The position numbers and the translations under genes are program-made. A DNA stretch of 9,103 bases from contig PWGE01000194.1 of the NCBI GenBank assembly GCA_003554345.1, positions 1 to 9,103 of the forward strand, given 5' to 3'. How positions within the stretch are numbered: the stretch's first letter is position 1; each line of letters begins with the position of its first letter. Origin of the DNA: Candidatus Sumerlaeota bacterium (GTDB taxonomy: Bacteria > Sumerlaeota > T1SED10-198M). The notes beneath the pieces are model-generated. The model saw only the letters and a program-made list of their open reading frames with translations. It was not told where the DNA came from and made no database searches. Below are positions 1 through 7,077 of the stretch, one piece after another.

Positions 1-856
1 CAGAAAAAACAGCAGCAAACAGATAACGCAGTTTGGCCTGGCGAACATCCTCACCGTACTCCCGGGCCAATCGAGTGGTATCATGAGACTCAGGAAAACT
101 TATTGAGCTCGCCCGATGCTTGTGTAACAGGTTGTGTTGATCTAAAGCCCAATCTTCCGTAAAATCCCAGTATTTGGAACTGTTGAATACATAATCAAAG
201 CCGGCCTTTACAAGTCCCATTGTTTCTTCGATAGTACATCCCAGTGATTCGGCAAGATATAAACAGTTCTTTTTCTGTCTTCTGGTATGCCGGATAAGCA
301 CCTTCCACAACTCGTTGGGAACCTGATACGCAGCATCACAGCGAAATCCATCTATCCCCATGTCTATATAATAGTCAACCAGGTCTTTCCAGTACTGCCA
401 TAAATTATCCCGATCAGGCGAATTTTTATTGTCGATTTCAGCTAAATCGCCCCATTCCACAACTTTTTTGCTACCATTCCATACCCCCGGACTCTGTATT
501 CTGTCCCCTTTTAAAACATACCAGTTTTTATGAGTTCTGGTTAGTTCTGCATCCTTCGCGGTATGGTTGATAACCAGATCAATAATCACCTTCATACCTT
601 TTTCATGACATCTATCGACAAAGTCCATGAATAATTTTCGGTTTTCTTCAAATGACTGGCCATGAAAAAACAGGGGGTTAAAAGAATAGTAATCTTTTAT
701 GGCATATAAACTCCCTGAAAAGCCCGTCTCATGAAAAGGGTTGATAAATACAGTGTTAAACTGCATATCTCTGGCTCGCCGGACATGAGGAAACCAGTTC
801 TGCACATTTCCTGCTAACCGGGGGAAAAGATTGTATATGATAGGAGGATGTGACAT
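1..856 (-). CDS. GH13 alpha-amylase-family enzyme, N-terminal part (runs off left edge)
   Basis: This is a glycoside hydrolase family 13 enzyme acting on alpha-glucans by hydrolysis or transglycosylation. The first 285 residues of a TIM-barrel domain are in the window; the C-terminal part lies beyond position 1. The start ATG is at 856-854, after a modest GAAAGAG ribosome site. All four GH13 signature regions are visible: DLVINH (about 93-98), GFRCDAAY with the nucleophile Asp174, the acid/base Glu203 in LAES, and SHD with the transition-state Asp259. A GFSGSLYAIKDYY segment near residues 45-57 recalls amylases and maltosyltransferases that act on maltodextrins, but the exact specificity cannot be read. 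There is no signal peptide, so it is probably cytoplasmic and could serve glycogen or maltodextrin metabolism. It is transcribed divergently from apt. The family call is firm; the substrate is not. Confidence 0.9.
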   Translation of the reverse strand, partial: MSHPPIIYNLFPRLAGNVQNWFPHVRRARDMQFNTVFINPFHETGFSGSLYAIKDYYSFNPLFFHGQSFEENRKLFMDFVDRCHEKGMKVIIDLVINHTAKDAELTRTHKNWYVLKGDRIQSPGVWNGSKKVVEWGDLAEIDNKNSPDRDNLWQYWKDLVDYYIDMGIDGFRCDAAYQVPNELWKVLIRHTRRQKKNCLYLAESLGCTIEETMGLVKAGFDYVFNSSKYWDFTEDWALDQHNLLHKHRASSISFPESHDTTRLAREYGEDVRQAKLRYLFAAVFS

Positions 857-1134
857 AAGCTCTTTCTTTTTTTATAAAATAGAATATGTATTATATCACT
901 CCATCAGGGAATAAAAAGTGTTAAACATAAAAAACCATCCCTTCCTTATTCTTTTTTCTATTGAAGAAATAAATGATAGAAGTTTTTTTCTTTACCCCAA
1001 AATCAAGGGCTTCCTGAAAAGTCGGTCAATGGTATAGACTGTTTTTGTGCTCGGTATCAGGGACAACCCAGTATTGATTTACATAAAAAAAATGGTATTT
1101 TATAAACTCACCTTCAGTAACAGGGGTCATTGTA
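857..1134. other. Divergent intergenic region between GH13 gene and apt
   Basis: The spacer is AT-rich and holds the leftward promoter of the GH13 gene and, presumably, a rightward promoter for apt. A weak rightward candidate is TTGATT at 1074-1079 with TATTTT at 1096-1101, a 16-bp spacer. The apt ribosome site AGGGG lies at 1122-1126. No open reading frame, convincing hairpin terminator or known riboswitch was seen; a purine riboswitch was looked for because of apt and not found. Confidence 0.5.
890..898 (-). promoter_or_regulatory. Extended -10 promoter element for the GH13 gene
   Basis: On the minus strand this reads TGATATAAT, a perfect TATAAT with the TG of an extended -10. It would start a transcript near 883, about 27 nt before the GH13 ATG. 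No good -35 box is seen at the usual distance, which an extended -10 can tolerate. The same nine bases recur in front of the hydrolase leader at 5072-5080. Confidence 0.5.
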
Positions 1135-1647
1135 ATGGACTTAAAAAAATATATTCGTGATGTTCCGGACTTCCCTAAAAAAGGGATAATTTTTAAAGAT
1201 ATCACACCTTTACTGCAGGATTCAGGTGCCTTTCAGTATTCTTTGCAGGCTATGACTTCTCCCTGGAAGGGAATAAAGATTGATTCCGTGCTGGCTATTG
1301 AGTCCCGGGGTTTTATATTTGGAGGTGCTATGGCAGCTCAGAATGACTGGAAGTTTATTCCTTTAAGAAAAGAAGGGAAGTTGCCATATCATAAGTTGAG
1401 TGAATCATATTCCCTGGAATATGGGACAAATACTGTTGAAATTCATAAAGACGCTCTTCAGAAAGGGGAAAACGTCTTAATAGTTGACGACCTACTCGCC
1501 ACGGGGGGAACTATTAAAGCCGGCATCAACCTGGTGGAAAAGCTGGAAGCAAACGTGGCAGGTATCGTAGCATTGATCGAGCTCACTTTCCTGGAAGGAA
1601 AGAAACAATTTCAGGGATACGAGTTCTGTTCTATATTAAAATACTGA
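1135..1647 (+). CDS. apt: Adenine phosphoribosyltransferase
   Basis: The enzyme salvages adenine: adenine plus PRPP gives AMP plus pyrophosphate, in the cytoplasm. The protein is 170 residues, the usual length for Apt. It opens with the characteristic IRDVPDFPKKGIIFKDITPLL segment (about 7-27), has the IESRGFIFG segment (about 55-63), and the PRPP-binding loop VLIVDDLLATGGT at 114-126. The C-terminal region LIELTFLEG is also typical of the family. The start ATG follows AGGGG with 8 nt spacing. It stops 14 nt before tRNA-Arg and reads in the same direction, so the two may share a transcript. Nothing looks broken or unusual. This is one of the firmest calls in the window. Confidence 0.97.
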   Translation: MDLKKYIRDVPDFPKKGIIFKDITPLLQDSGAFQYSLQAMTSPWKGIKIDSVLAIESRGFIFGGAMAAQNDWKFIPLRKEGKLPYHKLSESYSLEYGTNTVEIHKDALQKGENVLIVDDLLATGGTIKAGINLVEKLEANVAGIVALIELTFLEGKKQFQGYEFCSILKY

Positions 1648-1661
1648 GCATTAAATGAACC

Positions 1662-1735
1662 GCCCCCGTAGCTCAGGTGGATAGAGCACGGGATTCCTAA
1701 TCCCGGCGCCACTGGTTCGAGTCCAGTCGGGGGCA
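1662..1735 (+). tRNA. tRNA-Arg (anticodon CCT)
   Basis: A full cloverleaf can be folded by hand. The acceptor stem is GCCCCCG (1662-1668) with CGGGGGC (1728-1734). The D stem is GCTC/GAGC. The anticodon stem is CGGGA/TCCCG around the loop TTCCTAA, giving anticodon CCT at 1696-1698. The T arm is ACTGG/CCAGT with loop TTCGAGT, and the discriminator base is A1735. It reads the AGG arginine codon. The 3' CCA is not encoded and must be added after transcription. It sits between apt and the TPR gene on the same strand. A possible private promoter inside the end of apt (TATATT at 1632-1637) has only a weak -35, so co-transcription is equally likely. Confidence 0.97.
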
Positions 1736-1761
1736 TAAAACCATTAATAAAGAGGCACTGT

Positions 1762-2520
1762 ATGAGCACCAGAAAGTCACCTAAACATCATCATGGAATT
1801 TCTGAAGAAGGGGAATTCTCCAGAGTACTGCATACCATTGAGAAAAATCTTAAGCCCATTTTTATCGGATTAGGCGTTATCCTTGTCATCATATTTGTCG
1901 TATTTGTCATCATTCATCAACGCCGGGAAAGAGAAGAAGAGGCCCACTTTGCTTTTCAAACCGTTTTTGAGGATTTTAGAGCTCATGAACGGGATATTTA
2001 TAACTGGCAGCAGGATGAAGAGAATGAAGCCCTCTTACAGGAATATATAGAACGTTACAGCGATGTTTATGAAGAACATTCAGGCACCACTTTTGGCCGT
2101 GAAGCCCTTTTTCAACAAGGCCGGTTAAAAGTCCTTTATGAAAAGTATGAAGAGGCCCTTTCTTCTTTTGAAGAGTACCAGCAAAACAGCCAAAATGATT
2201 TCGAGAAAGCACGGGGCTTGAACGGAATGGGAAAAGCATATGAAAGCCTCGCAGTAAGGGATAATGACAGTGACAGGTATCTGGATGCCGTTGAACAATA
2301 TGAAGTGACCATTGAACAATATAGCGACCTCACTCCCTTCTATTGGAAAGCTCTTTTAAATACAGGCACCTGTTACATTTATCTCAATGAGTACGACCAG
2401 GCAGAAGACTATTTTCAGACCCTTCTCGGGTATCAAACAGAAGATACGCGCAATGTGCCCATTTTTGATGAAGCCCAGGACCGGCTTGAAGAGGCAACCC
2501 GTCGTCGTGCCATGAATTAG
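1762..2520 (+). CDS. Membrane-anchored tetratricopeptide-repeat protein
   Basis: The protein has 252 residues: a short charged N terminus containing three His (about 9-11), one hydrophobic segment at about 33-52, and a long acidic, helix-rich C-terminal part. The C-terminal part holds roughly three TPR-like helix pairs, near residues 110-142, 147-188 and 192-226, with recurring Tyr, Ala and Leu spacing such as LYEKYEEALSSFEEY and IYLNEYDQAEDYF. This layout resembles YfgM-like and other TPR proteins with one N-terminal anchor, which act as scaffolds or chaperone partners at the membrane. The partner is not known. The start ATG follows AGAGG at 1751-1755 with 6 nt spacing, only 26 nt after the tRNA. 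It ends 21 nt from the convergent GT39 gene. The TPR anchor architecture is clear, the function is not. Confidence 0.8.
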   Translation: MSTRKSPKHHHGISEEGEFSRVLHTIEKNLKPIFIGLGVILVIIFVVFVIIHQRREREEEAHFAFQTVFEDFRAHERDIYNWQQDEENEALLQEYIERYSDVYEEHSGTTFGREALFQQGRLKVLYEKYEEALSSFEEYQQNSQNDFEKARGLNGMGKAYESLAVRDNDSDRYLDAVEQYEVTIEQYSDLTPFYWKALLNTGTCYIYLNEYDQAEDYFQTLLGYQTEDTRNVPIFDEAQDRLEEATRRRAMN

Positions 2521-2541
2521 AAGCTTCTTTTTTTTCTGCGT

Positions 2542-4017
2542 TTAATCTTTATCCCCTACAAGCGAAACCATGAAAAGAGGATTCTGCCCTGTACAAAGAG
2601 GGGTTCTATCGTTTTCCTGAAAAGGATACCGATAATGTAATTCGAGATAAGGCTCTTTCATTTCCCTGCTGGTAAAATATACTTCCACATCACGAACAGC
2701 ATGAAACTGCTCTGGAGATAGCCTGTTAAAGTATCCATACATGTATTCCCTGTACAGTATGTGTTCACTGATGTAAAAAGGACGGTTATACTCCGCCTGT
2801 AAAGACTGCCCTTCCTTCAAAGCCATGTCAAAAAAATCTGCATCCCATAACGGCAGGCTTTTCACCGGATAAAAATAAAAGGCAACACCCATGAAAACCA
2901 GCAGGTTTATTGCTATAAGCGGGGCATAAAACCGAAAAAAACGGGGAAAATCCTGATAAACCTTGATCATACCTGTTTCTATAATAAACTCAACCATCAG
3001 TAGCAGTGGAATTGCCCGTAAATAGTGGGGAATACCTTCCATGGTCAGGCTGGCGGGAACAGGAGATACCAGGAGTAACCATAAAATAAGCCGGCAATAA
3101 TGATCCCTGTTCCTGATGAGATATATCAAGCCTCCAGCAAAAAAGGGAAGAGTGTACCAGTGAAACATCCCAAGATAAGGATAGGAATGGCGCAAATTAT
3201 TATCCCCGGTGATGAATAAATTCCAGGGTGAAAGATGCTGTAAATAGTTGATAATAAATTCCCACCAGGGAGAAGGCGCATTAAATACTGAAATCCTTGC
3301 AAAACGAGAGGCTTCACCCGTCACCCCTGCTGCCTGTTGATGTAACACCGGAACAGCCAGTAAAGCTAAACCTGCCAAGAACGCTAAACCAGTACGCCAT
3401 TGAAAATGCCGGTATTCTAACACTATCAACCCCACCATAATAAGAGGAACCAATACAATGGCTATCGCATAGCTATACATGGCTAATCCAAGGCTTAAAC
3501 CCGACATAAAATAGAATGCTGACCATTTTTTGACTTTTCCATTATGAAAAAACAGTAAAAAAGCTGCAAGGAATAACGGCAGAAAAATACCCTGCTGAAT
3601 CCAACGGCTGAACAGAAAATGCCATGGAGAAAAAACAAAAAGAATACCTGCCAGTAAGGCTGCCTTGCCGGAGAACAATTTTCCTAATAATGTAATAAAT
3701 GCGCAAATCGTGATTATGCCAACCAGGGCAATAATGAGCCGTCCTTGCAAAGCAGTGGGAAAGCCAGCCATTGTAAAAACAGCGGAAAAATAATGATAAA
3801 TACCAGAGGTCGTAGCCCCTTCTATCTCGATAAACAGAGGGTAAACTTCCCCTTCAAGGGTTTCTCCTCCATGATTCCAGAAAGTCCATGAATGATAAAG
3901 TTTTTCAACTTCATCTCGAAAAAGTCCCGGTGGGTTGAAGGAAAGTAACGTCAGGCGCGGAATAAAAGCAGCTACTATAAACAACAAAAGGGCTAAATTT
4001 TCCCGCTTACCATCCAT
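2542..4017 (-). CDS. GT-C membrane glycosyltransferase, GT39/ArnT (PMT) type
   Basis: This 491-residue multi-span protein belongs to the lipid-linked-sugar glycosyltransferases (PMT/ArnT-like). These move a sugar from a polyprenyl-phosphate donor to an acceptor on the outer face of the membrane. Evidence: the first membrane segment (about 8-27) is followed by the acidic Asp35-Glu36 pair in a GLFRDE loop, the site of the catalytic Asp in this fold. Next comes an SPWHFLFSRW segment (about 130-139) common in bacterial GT39 members, then many hydrophobic spans. A soluble tail of about 105 residues starts near residue 385. An in-frame ORF runs back to 4149, but that would overlap the hydrolase by 128 bp. 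The ATG at 4017-4015 lies 4 nt after the hydrolase stop, with AGG just ahead, and fits family N termini. Sugar and acceptor cannot be told. Confidence 0.8.
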   Translation of the reverse strand: MDGKRENLALLLFIVAAFIPRLTLLSFNPPGLFRDEVEKLYHSWTFWNHGGETLEGEVYPLFIEIEGATTSGIYHYFSAVFTMAGFPTALQGRLIIALVGIITICAFITLLGKLFSGKAALLAGILFVFSPWHFLFSRWIQQGIFLPLFLAAFLLFFHNGKVKKWSAFYFMSGLSLGLAMYSYAIAIVLVPLIMVGLIVLEYRHFQWRTGLAFLAGLALLAVPVLHQQAAGVTGEASRFARISVFNAPSPWWEFIINYLQHLSPWNLFITGDNNLRHSYPYLGMFHWYTLPFFAGGLIYLIRNRDHYCRLILWLLLVSPVPASLTMEGIPHYLRAIPLLLMVEFIIETGMIKVYQDFPRFFRFYAPLIAINLLVFMGVAFYFYPVKSLPLWDADFFDMALKEGQSLQAEYNRPFYISEHILYREYMYGYFNRLSPEQFHAVRDVEVYFTSREMKEPYLELHYRYPFQENDRTPLCTGQNPLFMVSLVGDKD

Positions 4018-4021
4018 GAAC

Positions 4022-4867
4022 CTAAAATGATTCCTGAACGAACTCGTAGACCGCTTCCATAACCTGTCTTTTGCTTGAAAGAGAATTAAAATAATGATTG
4101 GCCCCCTCAATGGGTAGCCCGCGATATCGATCCATCTGTGTGTCTTCACTGCTTACAACAGTACGCAGAAGAAGACCGGGAGCATCTCCCACCACCTTAT
4201 CCTCAGTACCATAAATGATGAGCGCCCTGGTATCTTCTGTAAGATTCTGAATGTCTACAAGAGGTTTATAATTCTTAAGGGACTCAAAAAAATGCCTGGA
4301 ATACTGATAGCCAAAAACATCAATGTGACCATGTGTCTGGAAAACCTCCTCAACATCATCGGTGTTTACAAAAACCCGCTGTCCTGGTTGAGGACGAAAA
4401 AGACTGTAATAACATCTTTCTATAAAAAACTTGGGAAGGTTAATAGGCGGAGAAAGAAGAATGATTTTCTTTACCTGAGGATAATGCTGTGCCACCGTAG
4501 AAGCTATGGCACCCCCGTATCCATGTCCCATTATCACCAGCCGTGATGAATCAATATAGTCTTTTTCCATCAACCACATAAGTGCTTGATTGGCATCAAA
4601 TAAATGGTTCTCTATAACCATCTCACTCAAATCTGATGTACTCTCACCAAACCCTCTGAATGATATTCTCAAAGACGTAAAATGCAGGTTGGTTTCCAGA
4701 GAGTGGGCAATCTCTCCAAAAAGACGTGATGGTCCCAGAGCATTGCCTCCCAGATCGTGTAAGAATAAAATCGCCGGCACCTTCTGTCGGGGATGAAGAT
4801 TATCTGGTCTATGTAATACTCCGGTATATGAACCTTTTCCATTCTTAAATTCTATATATTTTCTCAT
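4022..4867 (-). CDS. Alpha/beta-hydrolase-fold protein lacking the nucleophile serine
   Basis: The 281-residue protein has the alpha/beta-hydrolase order of a serine-aminopeptidase or acyl-esterase type: ILFLHDLGG oxyanion-hole segment (about 33-41), RISFRGFGES (about 67-76), nucleophile elbow, YGTEDKV with acid Asp223, and GANHYF with His258. The elbow reads GHGYGG, so Gly116 (codon GGA at 4520-4522) replaces the expected Ser of GxSxG. Acid and base are kept. The protein may therefore be a non-catalytic pseudoenzyme or use another chemistry. The start is set at ATG 4867, 8 nt after AGAGG; a TTG at 4873 is in frame but only 3 nt from that site. There is no signal peptide. It is followed after 4 nt by the GT39 gene, so the two are probably one operon, preceded by a structured leader. 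Confidence 0.8.
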   Translation of the reverse strand: MRKYIEFKNGKGSYTGVLHRPDNLHPRQKVPAILFLHDLGGNALGPSRLFGEIAHSLETNLHFTSLRISFRGFGESTSDLSEMVIENHLFDANQALMWLMEKDYIDSSRLVIMGHGYGGAIASTVAQHYPQVKKIILLSPPINLPKFFIERCYYSLFRPQPGQRVFVNTDDVEEVFQTHGHIDVFGYQYSRHFFESLKNYKPLVDIQNLTEDTRALIIYGTEDKVVGDAPGLLLRTVVSSEDTQMDRYRGLPIEGANHYFNSLSSKRQVMEAVYEFVQESF

Positions 4868-5065
4868 TTCCAAAACCTCTTAACATTATTTTTGTGTTAA
4901 CTCAACCCTTCCTGATAATGTCAGGTACGAGCCAGCCATTACACTTTATCGGCCAGCCGGGGAAGTTACCCTGTTTTTATAAGCCTTCTCCTCCTTCGGC
5001 AAGGATCCCTGCTTGCCCTCATCTCAGCTTGTTCTTTATTGAACCCTCCAGTACTGAGAAAACAA
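4868..5065 (-). promoter_or_regulatory. Structured 5' leader or small RNA ahead of the hydrolase gene
   Basis: The non-coding stretch is visibly richer in G+C than its flanks over about 4911-5060 and can form a series of hairpins as minus-strand RNA. A 6-bp stem (5054-5059 with 5022-5027, TCTCAG/CTGAGA) encloses a GTTC/GAAC hairpin (5041-5044 with 5031-5034). Next is GGCAAG/CTTGCC (5012-5017 with 4998-5003). Then come CCTGA/TCAGG (4921-4925 with 4911-4915) and TTAACA/TGTTAA (4895-4900 with 4880-4885) abutting the ribosome site. GGCTGGC occurs twice (4952-4958 and 4931-4937). It was compared from memory with TPP, glycine, lysine, FMN, cobalamin, SAM, c-di-GMP and c-di-AMP motifs and matches none. 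Structure is plausible; function is unknown. Confidence 0.4.
4876..4880 (-). promoter_or_regulatory. Ribosome-binding site that sets the hydrolase start
   Basis: AGAGG on the minus strand lies 8 nt before ATG 4867 and only 3 nt before the alternative TTG 4873, favouring the ATG. Its first base closes a 6-bp hairpin stem (4880-4885 with 4895-4900), so folding could affect ribosome access. Confidence 0.6.
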
Positions 5066-5071
5066 TTTTAA

Positions 5072-5080
5072 ATTATATCA
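5072..5080 (-). promoter_or_regulatory. Extended -10 promoter element ahead of the hydrolase leader
   Basis: The minus strand reads TGATATAAT, identical to the element before the GH13 gene. It sits in a very AT-rich stretch just after the stop of the 656-residue gene and would start a transcript near 5065, leaving a leader of about 200 nt before the hydrolase ATG. The -35 region is poor. Confidence 0.45.
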
Positions 5081-5106
5081 AAAAATAAATTTTTTAAACC
5101 GAATTC

Positions 5107-7077
5107 TTATTCTTTTTCGAAAAGGGTGACTATATATACTGCCTCTCTGTGTCTCTCCGGTGTATACTCAAAAATCCTCTCTTTTTGAGAAAGGTCCTCC
5201 AGAAAGGTATACCAGATTTCTCGTTCTTTCTGGTCAAGATAATGCCATATATCTCCATAAAAATCACGTAAACGCCTTAACTCAATCTCATTCACGAGAA
5301 CATATCGCCATTCTCTTTTTATCATACTATCACGAAAAGTGTCATAATCAGGTCTTTCTTCAGTAAGGAGAGCAGCTGGATTGTAATTGAAAACAGTATT
5401 ATACGTAATATTGCCCGGGTTATCAAGATGATACGTCCTTGCTTCTCCGATAAATAAGATGGGGTCTTCTCTTAAATGCCGATTGATGTATGACACTGCC
5501 CCCCCATATGCCGGTAATTCGCTCTTCAACACTTCTTCTTTTTCATACGTGCCCACAAAATACGACAACGGATTGGGATGACGAGATAGTAAAAAAGCAC
5601 CCTGCCAGTAGCAGGAAAGAATAAGAAATACAGTAAGTGGAACAAGGAACCTCTTTGTGCAATAAATCTTTGTCGGTAACACCTCCATTAGAAGAGGCAA
5701 TATCATTGCCCACAGGGGAAAAATAAACCGGCTGGTACCTACCGTGAAAAGATGAAACAAACCCCACGACACCACTGAAATAATAAGGAAGTAACAAACT
5801 CGCATGCGTTTCTCTTCTCCCAGGTCCCGTCTCTGTTTGAAATACAGAAAACCCACAATAAAAAGGACCGGAAAAAGAAAGGAGGGTTGTAAAACAAGAG
5901 ATGTCTGTAATATCTCGGAAATACCGGGTGTATGATGTTCCAGAAAAAAAGAATAATCGTAATACTTTTCACTCCCTAAAAAACCATATAAAGGGTATAC
6001 CGGATTACCATACTCAACCAGATTTTTAATGGCATGAGCGGCATTGAGGCCTATTATCAAAAGCACTCCTTTTACTATTCTAGCCGGCTGCCTGTAAAGC
6101 ACACTATCAGCTACCAGAAGGGGAACCAGAAAAAGTAAAAGAGCCGTATATTTTGTGCCTACAATGAAACCCATCACCAGGAATATCAGCATAGAAGAGC
6201 GAACTTTGTGAGATGGATGCCAGGCAATAAGCACCACCAGGCTCATGCCATAAAAAAGCCCCAGGTCAATATTTGCCTGCCTGCTCAAATAAAAAAACTC
6301 GGGAAGTGCAAATACAAATAAAGAAACGATAATAGCAGGAATGATGGGAACTTTTATAAAGCGATGAAGAAGATATATGACATTTATTGTCCCCAGGATT
6401 CCTGCAATGACATGTAAATACTGTCCACTCTGAGCTGTAAATAAGGTAAAGAAAGCATAGAGAGATTGCCACAAAAAAGGCATGGCACTGTATATATTAA
6501 AAGGATAATCGCACACCACACCTTCCTGAAGCCACCAATGTGGTATTGCAAGGTGATAGCTTAAACCATCATAAGTTACCGGTGGATACTGTCCCGACAT
6601 TATAAACAATACTGCCCAGGCAAAACCAGCTGCCACAACCAATAGAAGAAAGGGTTGTTTTTGAAGAGACGAGTATACGGAAAATACCCTGAGGTTAAAA
6701 GTTTTCTTACGGACCAGGACAAAAAGAAAACGGGTGAGACACACTAAAGGAAAGGAAAGAAAAATGAGCCAGACCACCAGCCAGTTAATACCGTCAAACA
6801 AACGTAAAAAAAGGAAAAGATGACCGATCAATAGAAACCCGCAAACCAGATACAATTGTCCCCTTTCCCATAATGGAAGATGAGGGAGTCTCCTGAAAAA
6901 CAGACGGTAAACCATTCTTCCCCATATAGTCGTTACCCCGAAAAAAAGGAATACCCCACCATGAAGATGGAGCTGGGTTATCAAAAAATGAAGGGCTGGA
7001 TAACGGAGAGGATAATAATAAACGGCTAAAACCACGAAAAGAAGAAAGACAAAGAAGCTCTTTCCAGATTTTATCAC
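5107..7077 (-). CDS. Large multi-span membrane protein, probable GT-C glycosyltransferase
   Basis: A 656-residue protein with about a dozen or more hydrophobic segments through residue ~510 and a soluble, charged C-terminal region of about 130 residues. The loop TYDGLSYHLAIPHWW (about 168-182), with Asp170 after a hydrophobic span, resembles the catalytic acidic loop of RgtA/GT83-like and O-antigen-related GT-C transferases, which use polyprenyl-linked sugars at the outer membrane face. The later segment NPVYPLYG is also usual in such proteins. The start is GTG at 7077-7075 and overlaps the stop of the [2Fe-2S] gene by 4 nt (GTGA), which implies translational coupling. It is the last gene of the three-gene operon. 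The family call rests on the loop and topology rather than a unique motif, so it is moderate; sugar and acceptor are unknown. Confidence 0.65.
   Translation of the reverse strand: MIKSGKSFFVFLLFVVLAVYYYPLRYPALHFLITQLHLHGGVFLFFGVTTIWGRMVYRLFFRRLPHLPLWERGQLYLVCGFLLIGHLFLFLRLFDGINWLVVWLIFLSFPLVCLTRFLFVLVRKKTFNLRVFSVYSSLQKQPFLLLVVAAGFAWAVLFIMSGQYPPVTYDGLSYHLAIPHWWLQEGVVCDYPFNIYSAMPFLWQSLYAFFTLFTAQSGQYLHVIAGILGTINVIYLLHRFIKVPIIPAIIVSLFVFALPEFFYLSRQANIDLGLFYGMSLVVLIAWHPSHKVRSSMLIFLVMGFIVGTKYTALLLFLVPLLVADSVLYRQPARIVKGVLLIIGLNAAHAIKNLVEYGNPVYPLYGFLGSEKYYDYSFFLEHHTPGISEILQTSLVLQPSFLFPVLFIVGFLYFKQRRDLGEEKRMRVCYFLIISVVSWGLFHLFTVGTSRFIFPLWAMILPLLMEVLPTKIYCTKRFLVPLTVFLILSCYWQGAFLLSRHPNPLSYFVGTYEKEEVLKSELPAYGGAVSYINRHLREDPILFIGEARTYHLDNPGNITYNTVFNYNPAALLTEERPDYDTFRDSMIKREWRYVLVNEIELRRLRDFYGDIWHYLDQKEREIWYTFLEDLSQKERIFEYTPERHREAVYIVTLFEKE

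Noticed and set aside
857-1134. Purine riboswitch ahead of apt
   Set aside because: The conserved loop sequences and three-stem junction are not present.
2125-2333. Minus-strand ORFs within the TPR gene
   Set aside because: Shadows of a clear coding frame with a ribosome site and TPR pattern.
2518-2541. Bidirectional terminator between the convergent TPR and GT39 genes
   Set aside because: There is an AGAAGCTTCT palindrome and a T-run, but no loop space for a stable hairpin, so it is not called.
4018-4149. Extended N terminus of the GT39 gene, starting at 4149
   Set aside because: It would overlap the hydrolase by 128 bp and adds a non-family N terminus; ATG 4017 sits 4 nt after the hydrolase stop and begins directly before the first membrane span.
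4868-4873. TTG start for the hydrolase at 4873
   Set aside because: Only 3 nt from AGAGG, whereas ATG 4867 has 8 nt spacing and a better start codon.
4894-5088. 64-codon plus-strand ORF across the leader region
   Set aside because: No ribosome site, no recognisable protein pattern, and the DNA is better explained by hairpins on the minus strand.
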